From: Mucilaginibacter lacusdianchii
GTDB lineage: Bacteria > Bacteroidota > Bacteroidia > Sphingobacteriales > Sphingobacteriaceae
Direction of reading: 5' to 3'
NCBI RefSeq assembly: GCF_009770985.1
Contig: NZ_WSRW01000001.1
Span: forward strand, 310,001-374,000
DNA: 64,000 nucleotides
Shown here piece after piece: positions 16,533-25,737 of the stretch. Both the position numbers and the translations under genes were made by a program. The notes beneath the pieces were generated by a model. It ran no database searches and was not told the origin of the DNA. It worked only from the letters and a program-made list of their open reading frames with translations. Position 1 is the first letter of the stretch. Each line of letters begins with the position of its first letter.

Positions 16533-17600
16533 ATGGCACATCTATTTTCACCTTTAAAAATAAAAAACGTTGAGTTTAAAAACCGCATTGTGGTTTCTCC
16601 CATGTGCGAATACTCTAGTACGGACGGTTTTGCCAACGACTGGCACTTGGTACACCTGGGTGCTATGGCTACCGGTGGCGCAGGTTTGATTATTACCGAA
16701 GCCACCGCCGTATCGCCCGAGGGCCGAATTACTTTTGCAGATTTAGGCATTTGGAAAGACGAGCATCTGCCCAAGCTAAAACAAATAGTTGATTTTATAG
16801 AGCAGCAAGGCTGCGTTGCAGGTATACAACTAGCTCACGCCGGCCGCAAAGCCAGTCATACACAACCTTGGGCAGGTGGTAAGCAAATTCCGTCTGATCA
16901 GGAAAATGGGTGGAAAACGGTAGCTCCTAGCTCTATTCCTTTTAAAGAAGGCACAGAGGCACCACTGGAACTGGATGAAGCCGGCATTGCTAAAATCAAA
17001 GCTGATTTTAAAGCCGCTGCCCAACGTGCTATTGAAGCCGGATTTAAAGTAGCTGAGCTGCATGGTGCTCATGGCTATTTGTTTCACCAATTCTTGTCGC
17101 CGCTGAGCAACCAGCGCACTGACGAATATGGCGGCTCATTTGAGAATCGTATTCGTTTGTTATTAGAGGTAACTGAAACTGTTCAGGAAGTTTGGCCGGC
17201 TGATTATCCGCTGTTTGTGCGCATATCGGCAATAGACTGGACTGAAGGCGGCTGGACACCCGAAGAATCGGTGCGACTAGCGGCTATTTTAAAAGACAAA
17301 GGTGTAGATTTGATAGACTGCTCAACCGGTGGTAACGTGATTGCCAAAATTCCGGTAGGCGCTGGTTACCAAGTTCAATTTGCAGAGCAGATCAAAAAAG
17401 AAACCGGCATTTTAACCGGAGCCGTGGGTATGATTACCAACGCCAAACAAGCCAATGATATCATACAAACCGGAAAGGCTGATATGGTATTTATCGCTCG
17501 CGAATTTCTGCGCGACCCGCACTTCCCATTGCGTGCAGCGCACAAACTGGGTCAGGAAGTTAAATGGCCGGAACAATATGAGCGTGCAAAATGGCATTAA
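16533..17600 (+). CDS. namA: Old yellow enzyme family NAD(P)H:flavin oxidoreductase (YqjM/NamA-like)
   Basis: A 355-residue TIM-barrel flavoprotein of the thermophilic-like OYE class. Diagnostic residues are present: C25 in VVSPMCEYSS (the FMN-tuning Cys of YqjM), the H177/H180 pair in LHGAHGYL that binds the substrate carbonyl, FLSPLSNQRTDEYGGSFENR, and a C-terminal phosphate-binding stretch MVFIAREFLRDPHFP. It reduces activated C=C bonds with NADPH and FMN; the physiological substrate is unknown, often electrophile or oxidative stress products. The OsmC gene follows 47 bp downstream on the same strand, which fits a shared stress role. Confidence 0.92.
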   Translation: MAHLFSPLKIKNVEFKNRIVVSPMCEYSSTDGFANDWHLVHLGAMATGGAGLIITEATAVSPEGRITFADLGIWKDEHLPKLKQIVDFIEQQGCVAGIQLAHAGRKASHTQPWAGGKQIPSDQENGWKTVAPSSIPFKEGTEAPLELDEAGIAKIKADFKAAAQRAIEAGFKVAELHGAHGYLFHQFLSPLSNQRTDEYGGSFENRIRLLLEVTETVQEVWPADYPLFVRISAIDWTEGGWTPEESVRLAAILKDKGVDLIDCSTGGNVIAKIPVGAGYQVQFAEQIKKETGILTGAVGMITNAKQANDIIQTGKADMVFIAREFLRDPHFPLRAAHKLGQEVKWPEQYERAKWH

Positions 17601-17647
17601 TTATGCATTGTAAGTTTAAAAACATAATATATTAAAACATAAAAACT

Positions 17648-18070
17648 ATGAAACGTACAGCTAACGCACACTGGAACGGAACTTTAAAAGATGGCCGTGG
17701 GGAATTAACTACTCAAAGCACCACGTTAAATAAAACCCAATATTCTTTTAAAACCCGTTTTGAAGAAGGTGTAGGTACTAATCCCGAAGAATTAATTGCT
17801 GCAGCTCATGCCGGCTGTTTTACAATGGCGGTAGGTGCTGCTTTAACCCAACAAGGTTTTACCCCTGGCGACCTGACTACCGATGCTGTTCTTGATTTAG
17901 ACATGGCAGCCCTGAGCATTACCGGCATTCATCTGGAACTGAAAGCTAGCCAAATTGAAGGCGTATCTGAAGATCAATTCAAAGCCGTAGCCGAAGATGC
18001 TAAAAAGAACTGTATCATTTCTAAAGCATTGAGCGTTCCATTTACTTTAAATGTTACTTACGGCGGGTAA
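17648..18070 (+). CDS. osmC: OsmC family peroxiredoxin
   Basis: A 140-residue protein of normal OsmC length. The two redox cysteines occur in family context: C57 in [11 protein letters not shown] and C122 in [10 protein letters not shown], with the catalytic Arg region in the N-terminal part (FKTRFEEG). OsmC proteins reduce organic hydroperoxides using dithiols. The subgroup looks like OsmC proper rather than Ohr, judging from the N-terminal [14 protein letters not shown]. It lies behind the old yellow enzyme gene on the same strand. Confidence 0.93.
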   Translation: MKRTANAHWNGTLKDGRGELTTQSTTLNKTQYSFKTRFEEGVGTNPEELIAAAHAGCFTMAVGAALTQQGFTPGDLTTDAVLDLDMAALSITGIHLELKASQIEGVSEDQFKAVAEDAKKNCIISKALSVPFTLNVTYGG

Positions 18071-18112
18071 GCCCCTACCAAACCCTCTCCCATAATGAGG
18101 GGCTAATCATAA

Positions 18113-18202
18113 TGTCATCTCGAACGATAGTGAGAGATCTTTTAGAACTAATAGGTTAACCTATTGCTTTTATAAGATTTCTCGTTATCACTCGAAATGA
18201 CA
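18113..18202. repeat. Palindromic dispersed repeat (TGTCATNTCGA type)
   Basis: The outer arms TGTCATCTCGAACGATAGTG and its partner reading TGTCATTTCGAGTGATAACG on the other strand pair over about 28 bases, enclosing a 30-bp AT-rich centre. This TCATTTCGA-type imperfect palindrome is a common REP/MITE-like intergenic element in Bacteroidota. It lies downstream of osmC and could also fold as RNA. Confidence 0.75.
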
Positions 18203-18225
18203 AGATGTATAAACTAAAATTCCTT

Positions 18226-18255
18226 AAAAGAACGGGTAATATTATCCGTTCTTTT
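18226..18255. terminator. Intrinsic terminator downstream of osmC
   Basis: AAAAGAACGGGTAAT / ATTATCCGTTCTTTT forms a 15-bp near-perfect palindrome with one mismatch and a U-run on the plus transcript. It terminates the osmC transcript beyond the palindromic repeat and before the DUF4230 gene. Confidence 0.75.
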
Positions 18256-18278
18256 GTGTTTATAAGCCGATTATAGTT

Positions 18279-18866
18279 ATGCAGCGTTCTCGATTATCAT
18301 TAACCTTCGTTTTGTTCCTCGCCATTTTTGGCTCCCTGATCTTCCTGTTCTTTTACATGAAGCATCAATTTACTGCGGTACGCACCGAGGTTTCGGATGA
18401 TGTGATGGTAGAAAAAATTACCAGCATGGGTAAGTTGGAACTGGTCAAATACTCGATGAAGGACGTGATTGAGAAAAAGCAGGTGCATACCCTACTGCCC
18501 GATGAGCGCGTATTGTTTGTAGCCGTTGGCGAGGTAACCGCCTGTATTGATTTAACTAAAATACGTAAACAGGATATTACCCGTACCGAGGGGCATGATA
18601 CCATCATTGTAAACATGCCTAAGCCCGAAATATGCTATGTAAAGCTAGATCACCAACGCTCCAAAGTTTATGATATCAGCGGCATTATGTTACCCAGTAC
18701 CAGCAAAGCCATGGTTGAAGACATTTACAAAGTGGCCGAAAAGCGCTTATTAGACAATGCCCGTGAAATGGATGTGCTGGGCAAAGCGCGGCAAAACGCG
18801 CAGATTATTTTTAAACCACTACTGGAAAACATATCCGGCAAAACGGTAATTCTGCAATTTAAGTAA
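18279..18866 (+). CDS. DUF4230 domain-containing membrane-anchored protein
   Basis: A 195-residue protein with one N-terminal membrane helix (residues about 8-26, FVLFLAIFGSLIFLFFYM) and a soluble domain that should face the periplasm. The body matches DUF4230: KITSMGKLELVKY, then VAVGEVTACIDLTKI, and KPEICYVKLD. The family has no established biochemical role. Its stop codon is only 2 bp from the stop of the convergent AI-2E-type transporter gene, leaving no room for an independent terminator. Confidence 0.82.
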   Translation: MQRSRLSLTFVLFLAIFGSLIFLFFYMKHQFTAVRTEVSDDVMVEKITSMGKLELVKYSMKDVIEKKQVHTLLPDERVLFVAVGEVTACIDLTKIRKQDITRTEGHDTIIVNMPKPEICYVKLDHQRSKVYDISGIMLPSTSKAMVEDIYKVAEKRLLDNAREMDVLGKARQNAQIIFKPLLENISGKTVILQFK

Positions 18867-18868
18867 CC

Positions 18869-19966
18869 TTAGCTTGGATTTTGTGCACGCTGCCTGCGCC
18901 GTAGCCAAACCTGCCCAATATTGCGTGTAGGCACGTTATCACCCAATAGTTTGCCCCAAGGCTTCAGGTCCTCAATCCGGTCAAACACAATTTTGAGTAC
19001 GGCAATAAACGGTATCGACAAAAACATACCCGATATACCCCACAACGCTCCGCCCAGCAGCACAATTATGATAGATATTAAAGCGTTGATTTGCACCTTA
19101 GAGGATACAATTTTAGGAACCAGAAAATTATTATCAATAAACTGGATAAACATATAAGCTGCTATTACACCCAGTTGAGTAGAGTAACCGTCTTTAGTAA
19201 CAGTGGCCATTAGCACAGGTAAGGCAATGGCAATTAGTCCGCCAATGTAGGGCAGCATATTTAATAACGCACCTATCACGCCAAACAAAATAGCATACTT
19301 CACATCAAGCAAAAGTAATGCAATTGAATTCATGATGGCTACAATTAAAGTTTCGGTAAGCAACCCGATAATGTAGCTTTGAATAGCAGCTTTAGTTTCC
19401 TGTAATATTTCGGCAACACGCACTGAGTTTTCTTCTGAAAACACCTCGAACAGAAAGTTGATGATGAGTGTTTTATACAGCAGCATTAAAAATACATAAA
19501 CCGGTATCAGGAATACAACACTTAACGTACCCAATACCGTATTAATAGTTTTACCCACCAGCCCTTTACTGTTGTTCATGGCATCATTTATAAAAGTAGC
19601 CTGCCGTTGTGTATCTATGCCAAAATGCATAAATATATAATTTTTCAGGTCATTAACCACATGGGCAAACTTTGCTTTGAGGGTAGGTAACGTACTGCTG
19701 AATGATGCAATTTGCGACGACAGGAAATAAAATAGCCCTGCTACAAAAATTACGGCCAGCAGCATCGCTAGCACTATTGATAACACTTGCGGCACACCCC
19801 ATTTTCGAAGCTTGTTAACTAATCGGTTAAGTAATACAGCGATAAAAGCCGCAAAAGCCAGCGGAATTAAAATATCAGATAAACTGTCCAGCACATACAC
19901 AAACAGGATAAGGCCGAACAAGGTAACAGTAGCTTGTATATAAAATGGGTAATTTTTGGTTTGCAT
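18869..19966 (-). CDS. AI-2E family transporter (PerM/UPF0118)
   Basis: A 365-residue integral membrane protein with about eight hydrophobic segments and a central soluble region around residues 75-150. The family hallmark near the C-terminus is visible: LPYIGGLIAIALPVL (about 240-254), FIDNNFLVPKIV and GGALWGISGMFLSIPFIAVLKI. Members include TqsA, proposed to export AI-2, and Na+/H+ antiporter-like PerM proteins; no luxS is in this window, so transport substrate is open. It ends with a basic tail RRRQR. Convergent with the DUF4230 gene. Confidence 0.9.
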   Translation of the reverse strand: MQTKNYPFYIQATVTLFGLILFVYVLDSLSDILIPLAFAAFIAVLLNRLVNKLRKWGVPQVLSIVLAMLLAVIFVAGLFYFLSSQIASFSSTLPTLKAKFAHVVNDLKNYIFMHFGIDTQRQATFINDAMNNSKGLVGKTINTVLGTLSVVFLIPVYVFLMLLYKTLIINFLFEVFSEENSVRVAEILQETKAAIQSYIIGLLTETLIVAIMNSIALLLLDVKYAILFGVIGALLNMLPYIGGLIAIALPVLMATVTKDGYSTQLGVIAAYMFIQFIDNNFLVPKIVSSKVQINALISIIIVLLGGALWGISGMFLSIPFIAVLKIVFDRIEDLKPWGKLLGDNVPTRNIGQVWLRRRQRAQNPS

Positions 19967-20019
19967 AGATGTAATTGATACCTACATAAGCAATAAATTA
20001 AATTAAAGTTTTTAAATAG

Positions 20020-20047
20020 AAAAAGCCGCCTAAAAAGGCAGCTTTTT
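20020..20047 (-). terminator. Intrinsic terminator of glyQS
   Basis: AAAAAGCCGCC / GGCAGCTTTTT with a 6-base loop forms an 11-bp stem with one mismatch, followed by U residues on the minus transcript. It lies about 48 bp past the glycyl-tRNA synthetase stop. Confidence 0.7.
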
Positions 20048-20094
20048 CTATTTCGTCATTGCCCAAAACAAAGCAATAACGTAAGTTAATTATC

Positions 20095-21576
20095 TTATTT
20101 CAACACATTTCTCCAGCTCACCAAATCGCCAATGATTTTATCCAGCTGATCGGCCGGAACACGTTCCTGGGCCATGGTATCACGGTGACGGATGGTTACG
20201 GTATTATCTTCCAGTGTCTGGTGATCTACCGTAATACAGAACGGGGTACCGATAGCATCCTGGCGGCGGTAGCGTTTACCGATAGCATCCTTTTCTTCAT
20301 ATTGCACGTTAAAATCAACCTTCAGCTTGTCCATAATTTCGCGAGCCTTTTCGGGCAAACCGTCTTTTTTGGTAAGCGGGAAGATAGCAGCTTTAACCGG
20401 TGCCAGGCATGGGTGCAGGCGCAATACAGTACGGCTGTCTTGCTTATCCTCGGTGCTTAGGTCTTCTTCTTCGTAAGCATTAATCATCGTTAGCAAAAAC
20501 ATACGATCCAAACCGATAGAGGTTTCAATTACGTAAGGGATGTAATTACCGTAAGGCTTGTTGGTATCCGGGTCAATCTCCGGATCAAAGTACTGCATTT
20601 TTTTGCCTGAGAATTCTTGATGCTGGCTCAAGTCAAAGTTGGTACGGCTATGAATACCTTCTACCTCTTTAAAACCAAATGGAAATTGATATTCAATATC
20701 ATAAGCCGCATCGGCATAGTGAGCCAGCTTGGTATGCTCATGGTAACGGTATTTTTCAGGGGCAGTACCCAAAGCCAGGTGCCATTTTAAACGGGCCTCT
20801 TTCCATTTATCAAACCACTCGCGCTGTGTGCCGGGGCGAACAAAGAATTGCATCTCCATTTGCTCAAACTCACGCATACGGATGATGAACTGGCGGGCAA
20901 TCACCTCATTACGGAAAGCTTTACCAATTTGTGCAATACCAAACGGAATCTTCATCCGGCCCGACTTCTGAACATTCAGGTAGTTTACAAAAATACCTTG
21001 TGCAGTTTCGGGGCGCAGGTAAATCACATCCGCATCATCGGCTACAGCTCCCATTTGGGTACTGAACATCAGGTTAAACTGACGTACATCCGTCCAGTTA
21101 GCGGTGCCGCTTACCGGGCAAACAATGTTTTGCTCAATAATTAATTCGCGTAAGCGTGGCAAATCTTCTGCATTTAAAGCTGCGTCCATTGCCAATTGAA
21201 GGGCTTCTGCCTGATCGGTTTTACCTTCTTCTTCATAGCGGGCAATACGATCTTCCAGCAACTGATCTGCACGGTAACGTTTCTTTGAATCTTTATTATC
21301 GATCATCGGGTCGCTAAAACCGGCTACGTGACCGCTGGCTTCCCAAATTTTAGGATGCATAAAAATGGCAGAATCGATACCCACGATGTTCTCGTTTAAC
21401 TGCACCATGCTTTTCCACCAATAGGTTTTGATGTTATTTTTTAATTCGGCACCATTCTGACCATAGTCGTACACAGCGCTTAAACCATCATATATCTCGC
21501 TTGATTGGAACACAAAACCATACTCTTTGGCATGGGCAATCACATTCTTAAACAGTTCGTCGGTATTTTTACTCAT
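20095..21576 (-). CDS. glyQS: Glycine--tRNA ligase (alpha2 type)
   Basis: A 493-residue class II synthetase of the single-chain dimeric type used by Bacteroidota. Features in order: N-terminal FVFQSSEIYDGLSAVYDYG, motif 2 region IAQIGKAFRNEVIARQFIIRMREFEQ-type sequence around 215-240, motif 3 ending SIGLDRMFL near 415, and a C-terminal anticodon-binding domain. It charges tRNA-Gly with glycine in the cytoplasm. Transcribed alone from a likely promoter at 21594-21601 and ended by the hairpin at 20020. Confidence 0.96.
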   Translation of the reverse strand: MSKNTDELFKNVIAHAKEYGFVFQSSEIYDGLSAVYDYGQNGAELKNNIKTYWWKSMVQLNENIVGIDSAIFMHPKIWEASGHVAGFSDPMIDNKDSKKRYRADQLLEDRIARYEEEGKTDQAEALQLAMDAALNAEDLPRLRELIIEQNIVCPVSGTANWTDVRQFNLMFSTQMGAVADDADVIYLRPETAQGIFVNYLNVQKSGRMKIPFGIAQIGKAFRNEVIARQFIIRMREFEQMEMQFFVRPGTQREWFDKWKEARLKWHLALGTAPEKYRYHEHTKLAHYADAAYDIEYQFPFGFKEVEGIHSRTNFDLSQHQEFSGKKMQYFDPEIDPDTNKPYGNYIPYVIETSIGLDRMFLLTMINAYEEEDLSTEDKQDSRTVLRLHPCLAPVKAAIFPLTKKDGLPEKAREIMDKLKVDFNVQYEEKDAIGKRYRRQDAIGTPFCITVDHQTLEDNTVTIRHRDTMAQERVPADQLDKIIGDLVSWRNVLK

Positions 21577-21593
21577 AACCCTGCAAAGATATT

Positions 21594-21601
21594 TTTTGCA
21601 A
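21594..21601 (-). promoter_or_regulatory. Candidate -7 element for glyQS
   Basis: TATCTTTG on the minus strand fits TAnnTTTG exactly and lies 17 bp before the ATG. The upstream 21600-21640 stretch repeats GGATTTT-like words; no clean -33 element is seen. Confidence 0.45.
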
Positions 21602-21632
21602 TTGGATTTTCGAATTTGGATTTTGGATTTAT

Positions 21633-22580
21633 TTATTCTTCAATCGCTATCGCTATCTTACCTGTAAAGCCGCCTTTCTCCTGCATTTCATGTGCCTGCT
21701 GCAAATCTTCTAAACCAAATGTTGCGGCTATGTACGGTTTCAGTTTGCCTTGATCTACCAAAAGTTGCAGTTTTTGCAGATCGGCTGTTTGAGGTTTAAC
21801 ATGTACTATTTTCATTTTGCTTTGCAACAGCAGGTCGGCCGCACCTTGTAACGTGCTTTTCACATCTTGCATACCACCGCGGGTAGATACAAACATACCA
21901 TCAGGGGCAATATTGTTTTTTACATCCGAAATAGTGTAGTTGCCGGTGGCATCAAAGTATAAATCGAACTGCTCGTTTTCGGGTACCTTTTCAGTTTTAT
22001 AATCAATTACCTTATCACAGCCCAGGGTTTTGGCAAATTCAACATTGGCGGTACTGCATACACCGGTTACCGTACACCCGTAATGCTTAGCTATTTGTAC
22101 CGCAGCGGTGCCTACCCCACCCGTGCAGCCGTTGATGAGCACATTACTGTTTGGCTGCAATTTTCCATCATCTGTCATGCCCTGCCAGGCTGTGCTGGCG
22201 GCCAGTGGTAAGGCGGCAGCTTCGGTAAAGCTTAAACCTTCGGGCTTTAGGGCGGCGTTATCTTCATCAACTGCTACCAGTTGGGCGTAAGCATGTCCTT
22301 TCAGCGCATTTTTGAAACCAAATACTTCGTCGCCCACTTTAAACTTTTTGCTTTTCGTTTCAACTACTACGCCACTGAAATCACTACCAATTATATGTTC
22401 GCCAAATAAACCAGTAATCAGCTTTGTTTTACCCTGGCGTACCAAAGTATCTACCGGGTTAACCGACGATGCCCTGTTGCTTACTAAAATCTGTCCGTCT
22501 TCCAGGCCAGGTTGCTCTACATCTTTTATCACAAACCTATCTGCCGATCCGTATTCTTCAATAACTGCTGCTTTCATCAT
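21633..22580 (-). CDS. Zinc-independent NADP-dependent alcohol dehydrogenase / quinone oxidoreductase-like
   Basis: A 315-residue medium-chain dehydrogenase/reductase. The N-terminal catalytic domain shows RASSVNPVDTLVRQGK and GSDFSGVVVE; the Rossmann domain has the motif NGCTGGVGTAAVQIAKHYG around 148-166. No structural or catalytic zinc cysteines are present, so it belongs to the zeta-crystallin/quinone oxidoreductase side of the family. Substrate unknown; reductive detoxification of quinones or enones is typical. It starts with two consecutive ATGs. Confidence 0.88.
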   Translation of the reverse strand: MMKAAVIEEYGSADRFVIKDVEQPGLEDGQILVSNRASSVNPVDTLVRQGKTKLITGLFGEHIIGSDFSGVVVETKSKKFKVGDEVFGFKNALKGHAYAQLVAVDEDNAALKPEGLSFTEAAALPLAASTAWQGMTDDGKLQPNSNVLINGCTGGVGTAAVQIAKHYGCTVTGVCSTANVEFAKTLGCDKVIDYKTEKVPENEQFDLYFDATGNYTISDVKNNIAPDGMFVSTRGGMQDVKSTLQGAADLLLQSKMKIVHVKPQTADLQKLQLLVDQGKLKPYIAATFGLEDLQQAHEMQEKGGFTGKIAIAIEE

Positions 22581-22735
22581 ACTTAAATTTTAAAAGTAAC
22601 AATGGGCAGTCTAAATAGTTGCCACACAGTTAAAATGCCCTTCAATGCGCGGAAATATCTCGCAAAAAAGTTACACGATAATATATCAGGAATTCAATAC
22701 ATTAGGCTATTCAATCACTTCTTTACAATTTTTTA

Positions 22736-25486
22736 ATGAAACGTAAACATTTGGGTTCTTTAGCCTTAATGGCGCTATTACTTACGGCCGGTGCCAAGGC
22801 TCAAACCCTCCCCTCGCCCAAGCAACATTTTGGCTTTGATATTGGGGATGATTATAGTTTGGCCAATTACACCCAAACCGAAGCATTTTTTAAAAAGCTG
22901 GCTACCTCTAACCGTACTAAATATGTAGACATCGGTTTAACTGAAGAAGGCAGACACCAGTTTATGCTGATTGTATCATCGCCCGAAAACATTAAGAATT
23001 TAGACAAGTACAAAGATATATCGCGCCGACTGGCACGTGCCGAAAACCTAACGGATGAGCAGGCCCGCAGCTTGGCCGCACAAGGTAAAGCCATTGTGTG
23101 GATTGACGGCGGCTTACACGCCAATGAAACGGTTGGCGCCCACCAACTAATTGAAACTGCTTACGAACTGGTAACCCGCACGGATGCCGAAACCATGCGC
23201 ATTCTGGATAACGCCATAATTTTGATGGTGCATGCCAACCCCGATGGGCAGGAAATTATATCGAACTGGTACATGGGCCAAACCGATCCTAAAAAGCGAA
23301 ACATGAACATTCCACGCTTGTACGAAAAATACATTGGCCATGATAACAACCGCGATTTTTACATGATGAACATGAAAGAAACGCAGAACATTACCAACCA
23401 GCAATACCTGGAATGGCTGCCACAGATTGTTTACAACCATCACCAAACCGGCCCTGCCGGCTCTGTAGTAGCCGGACCACCGTACCGCGACCCATATAAT
23501 TATGTGTACGACCCGTTACTGGTAACCAGTATAGATGCATTAGGCTCGGCCATGAGCAGCCGTTTGAATGCTGAGAACAAACCGGGTTATACCGAACGCA
23601 ACGGCACCACTTTTTCTACCTGGTGGAATGGCGGTTTGCGTACCACCACCTACTTTCATAATATGGTGGGTTTGCTTACCGAAATTATTGGCAACCCTAC
23701 CCCATCCGAAATACCATTGGTACCCGAGCGCTTGATACCAAACAGCAATACGCCTTATCCGGTAACACCACAGCCCTGGCACTTTAAGCAGTCTATCGAT
23801 TACTCGGTATCCTTAAACTATGCCGTACTGGATTATGCCGCCCGCCAGCGTGATATTTTACTGTACAATATGTACCAGATGGGCAAAAATTCGATTGACC
23901 GCGGCAGCCGTGACAACTGGACGTTATCACCTAAACGCGTAGATTCTATTAATACCGCTTACAAAGCCGAACAAACTACTGTGGCCGCGCCTGCCCCCGG
24001 CAGCTTTGGTGGTCGTGGCACTGTACCCGTAAAATATTTTGACAAGGTATTAAAAGACCCTACCCTGCGCGACCCACGAGGCTATATTATCCCAGCCGAT
24101 CAGACTGACTTTCCAACCGCGGTTAAATTCATTAATACGCTGGTTAGGGCAGGTGTTGTTATCCATAAAGCCAATGCCGATTTTACGGTGAATGGCAAAA
24201 AGTATCCCGCCGGATCATTCATTGTGAAAACCGATCAGGCTTTCCGCCCGCATGTGTTGGATATGTTTGAACCGCAAGATCACCCGAACGATTTTCAATA
24301 TCCAGGTGGTCCTCCTATCCGCCCGTATGATAATGCCGGATGGACTTTGGCTTTCCAAATGGGCATCCAGTTTGACCCTATTTTAGACGGATTTACCGGC
24401 CCCTTTACCCGTTTACCCTATGGCCAGTTGCAAAGTCCGCCAAAAGTATTGTTACCGGTTATCAGCAAAGGCGGCTACGTATTAAATCCTGGCGTAAATA
24501 ATAATTTTATTGCTGTAAATGATTTACTAAAAGCCGGCGCACAGGTATACCGTTTAACTAAGCAAGGTAAAGATGTCGGTGCATTCTACGTACCTTATTC
24601 GGCCACGGCAAAAAGCACCTTAGCAATGGATGCCAGCTTAGGTATTAAAGTAACCGAGACTGGTAAAGCGCCAAAAGGTGCCGTTAAAATAGCGCCTCTA
24701 CGTATTGCTTTGTGGGATACTTACGGCGGTTCCATCCCTTCGGGCTGGGTACGCTGGATGATGGAACAATATCATTTTCCATTTACAGTAGTATATCCGC
24801 AAGAGATTGATGGTGGCAGTCTGAAAAACAACTATGATGTAATTGTTTTTGTGGGCGGTGCCATTCCAGCCGTCCGTCGTGAAGGTGGTTTTGGTGGCGG
24901 CGAATTTGGCGGCCGTATGCCATCGCCGCAGGATTTGCCCGAGCAGTACCGCAGCTGGACAGGCCGTATTACGCCTGAAAAATCCATTCCCCAACTAAAA
25001 GCCTTTTTAGAAGCAGGTGGCAGCATTGTTACCATTGGCAGTAGTGCCAACCTGGCTTATCAATTAAAGCTACCGGTAAGCAATGCGCTGGTTGAGACCG
25101 CAAACGGCGCGGAACGCCCTTTACCTGGCGACAAATTTTATATTCCGGGAAGCGTACTACAGGTAACGTATGATACCACACAACCAGCCACTTGGGGAAT
25201 GCCGGCTGTGGGTGATGTAATGTTTGACAGCAGTCCGGCCTTTAAACTGGGCACTGATGCCACAGCGCAGGGCATTAAACCCTTAGCAACTTACACCACC
25301 GATAAACCGTTGCGAAGTGGTTGGGCGTGGGGCCAAAAGTATTTAAAAAATGATGTAGCTGCATTTGTAGCGCCTGTTGGTGCTGGTAAGCTGTATGTTT
25401 TCGGTCCCGAAATTACCTTTAGGGCCCAATCTCACGGTACATTTAAATTGTTATTTAATCAATTATACTCAGTACCAACAAAGTGA
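22736..25486 (+). CDS. Secreted M14-family zinc carboxypeptidase
   Basis: A 916-residue exported peptidase. Signal peptide at 1-22 (ending GAKAQ). The M14 metal site is complete: H128 and E131 in GGLHANET and a third ligand His in VYNHHQTGP (235/236). The peptidase domain spans roughly 35-380. The long C-terminal part (about 400-916) contains a Gly/Arg-rich loop and a region, IVFVGGAIPAV through GGSIVTIGSSANLAYQL, that looks like a class I glutamine amidotransferase-like fold, as in other large Bacteroidota M14 proteins. It likely trims peptides in the periplasm or outside the cell. Transcribed alone, with a terminator at 25594. Confidence 0.9.
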   Translation: MKRKHLGSLALMALLLTAGAKAQTLPSPKQHFGFDIGDDYSLANYTQTEAFFKKLATSNRTKYVDIGLTEEGRHQFMLIVSSPENIKNLDKYKDISRRLARAENLTDEQARSLAAQGKAIVWIDGGLHANETVGAHQLIETAYELVTRTDAETMRILDNAIILMVHANPDGQEIISNWYMGQTDPKKRNMNIPRLYEKYIGHDNNRDFYMMNMKETQNITNQQYLEWLPQIVYNHHQTGPAGSVVAGPPYRDPYNYVYDPLLVTSIDALGSAMSSRLNAENKPGYTERNGTTFSTWWNGGLRTTTYFHNMVGLLTEIIGNPTPSEIPLVPERLIPNSNTPYPVTPQPWHFKQSIDYSVSLNYAVLDYAARQRDILLYNMYQMGKNSIDRGSRDNWTLSPKRVDSINTAYKAEQTTVAAPAPGSFGGRGTVPVKYFDKVLKDPTLRDPRGYIIPADQTDFPTAVKFINTLVRAGVVIHKANADFTVNGKKYPAGSFIVKTDQAFRPHVLDMFEPQDHPNDFQYPGGPPIRPYDNAGWTLAFQMGIQFDPILDGFTGPFTRLPYGQLQSPPKVLLPVISKGGYVLNPGVNNNFIAVNDLLKAGAQVYRLTKQGKDVGAFYVPYSATAKSTLAMDASLGIKVTETGKAPKGAVKIAPLRIALWDTYGGSIPSGWVRWMMEQYHFPFTVVYPQEIDGGSLKNNYDVIVFVGGAIPAVRREGGFGGGEFGGRMPSPQDLPEQYRSWTGRITPEKSIPQLKAFLEAGGSIVTIGSSANLAYQLKLPVSNALVETANGAERPLPGDKFYIPGSVLQVTYDTTQPATWGMPAVGDVMFDSSPAFKLGTDATAQGIKPLATYTTDKPLRSGWAWGQKYLKNDVAAFVAPVGAGKLYVFGPEITFRAQSHGTFKLLFNQLYSVPTK

Positions 25487-25593
25487 TATTGTTTTTAAAA
25501 TAAAAAAATAATTATTTTCTATTTAATTAAATAACAGGCATACAATTTGTACTAATATCATCAGTAATGTGGGTTTGAATTAAGTGCAGAGTG

Positions 25594-25627
25594 AAAAGCA
25601 GTTGTGCAATGGCATGGCTGCTTTTTT
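25594..25627 (+). terminator. Intrinsic terminator of the M14 peptidase gene
   Basis: AAAAGCAG (25594-25601) pairs with CTGCTTTT (25618-25625) and is followed by more T residues. The loop is 16 bases. Confidence 0.6.
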
Positions 25628-25667
25628 TATAAGTATACTTTTTAACTATCAGGTATTAAAAATATTT

Positions 25668-25702
25668 ACAAATGGTTAAAAATATTTTTTTTAACCATTT
25701 GT
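25668..25702 (+). promoter_or_regulatory. Perfect 15-bp hairpin upstream of the RRM protein gene
   Basis: ACAAATGGTTAAAAA (25668-25682) and TTTTTAACCATTTGT (25688-25702) are exact complements with a 5-base loop TATTT. The structure ends 35 bp before the RRM gene ATG. It is AT-rich and the T-run is inside the stem, not after it, so it is not a standard terminator. It could be a leader hairpin or an operator-like palindrome. Confidence 0.6.
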
Positions 25703-25737
25703 ATTCTGTAAACTTGTGAGTATCAAACCTATTCACC

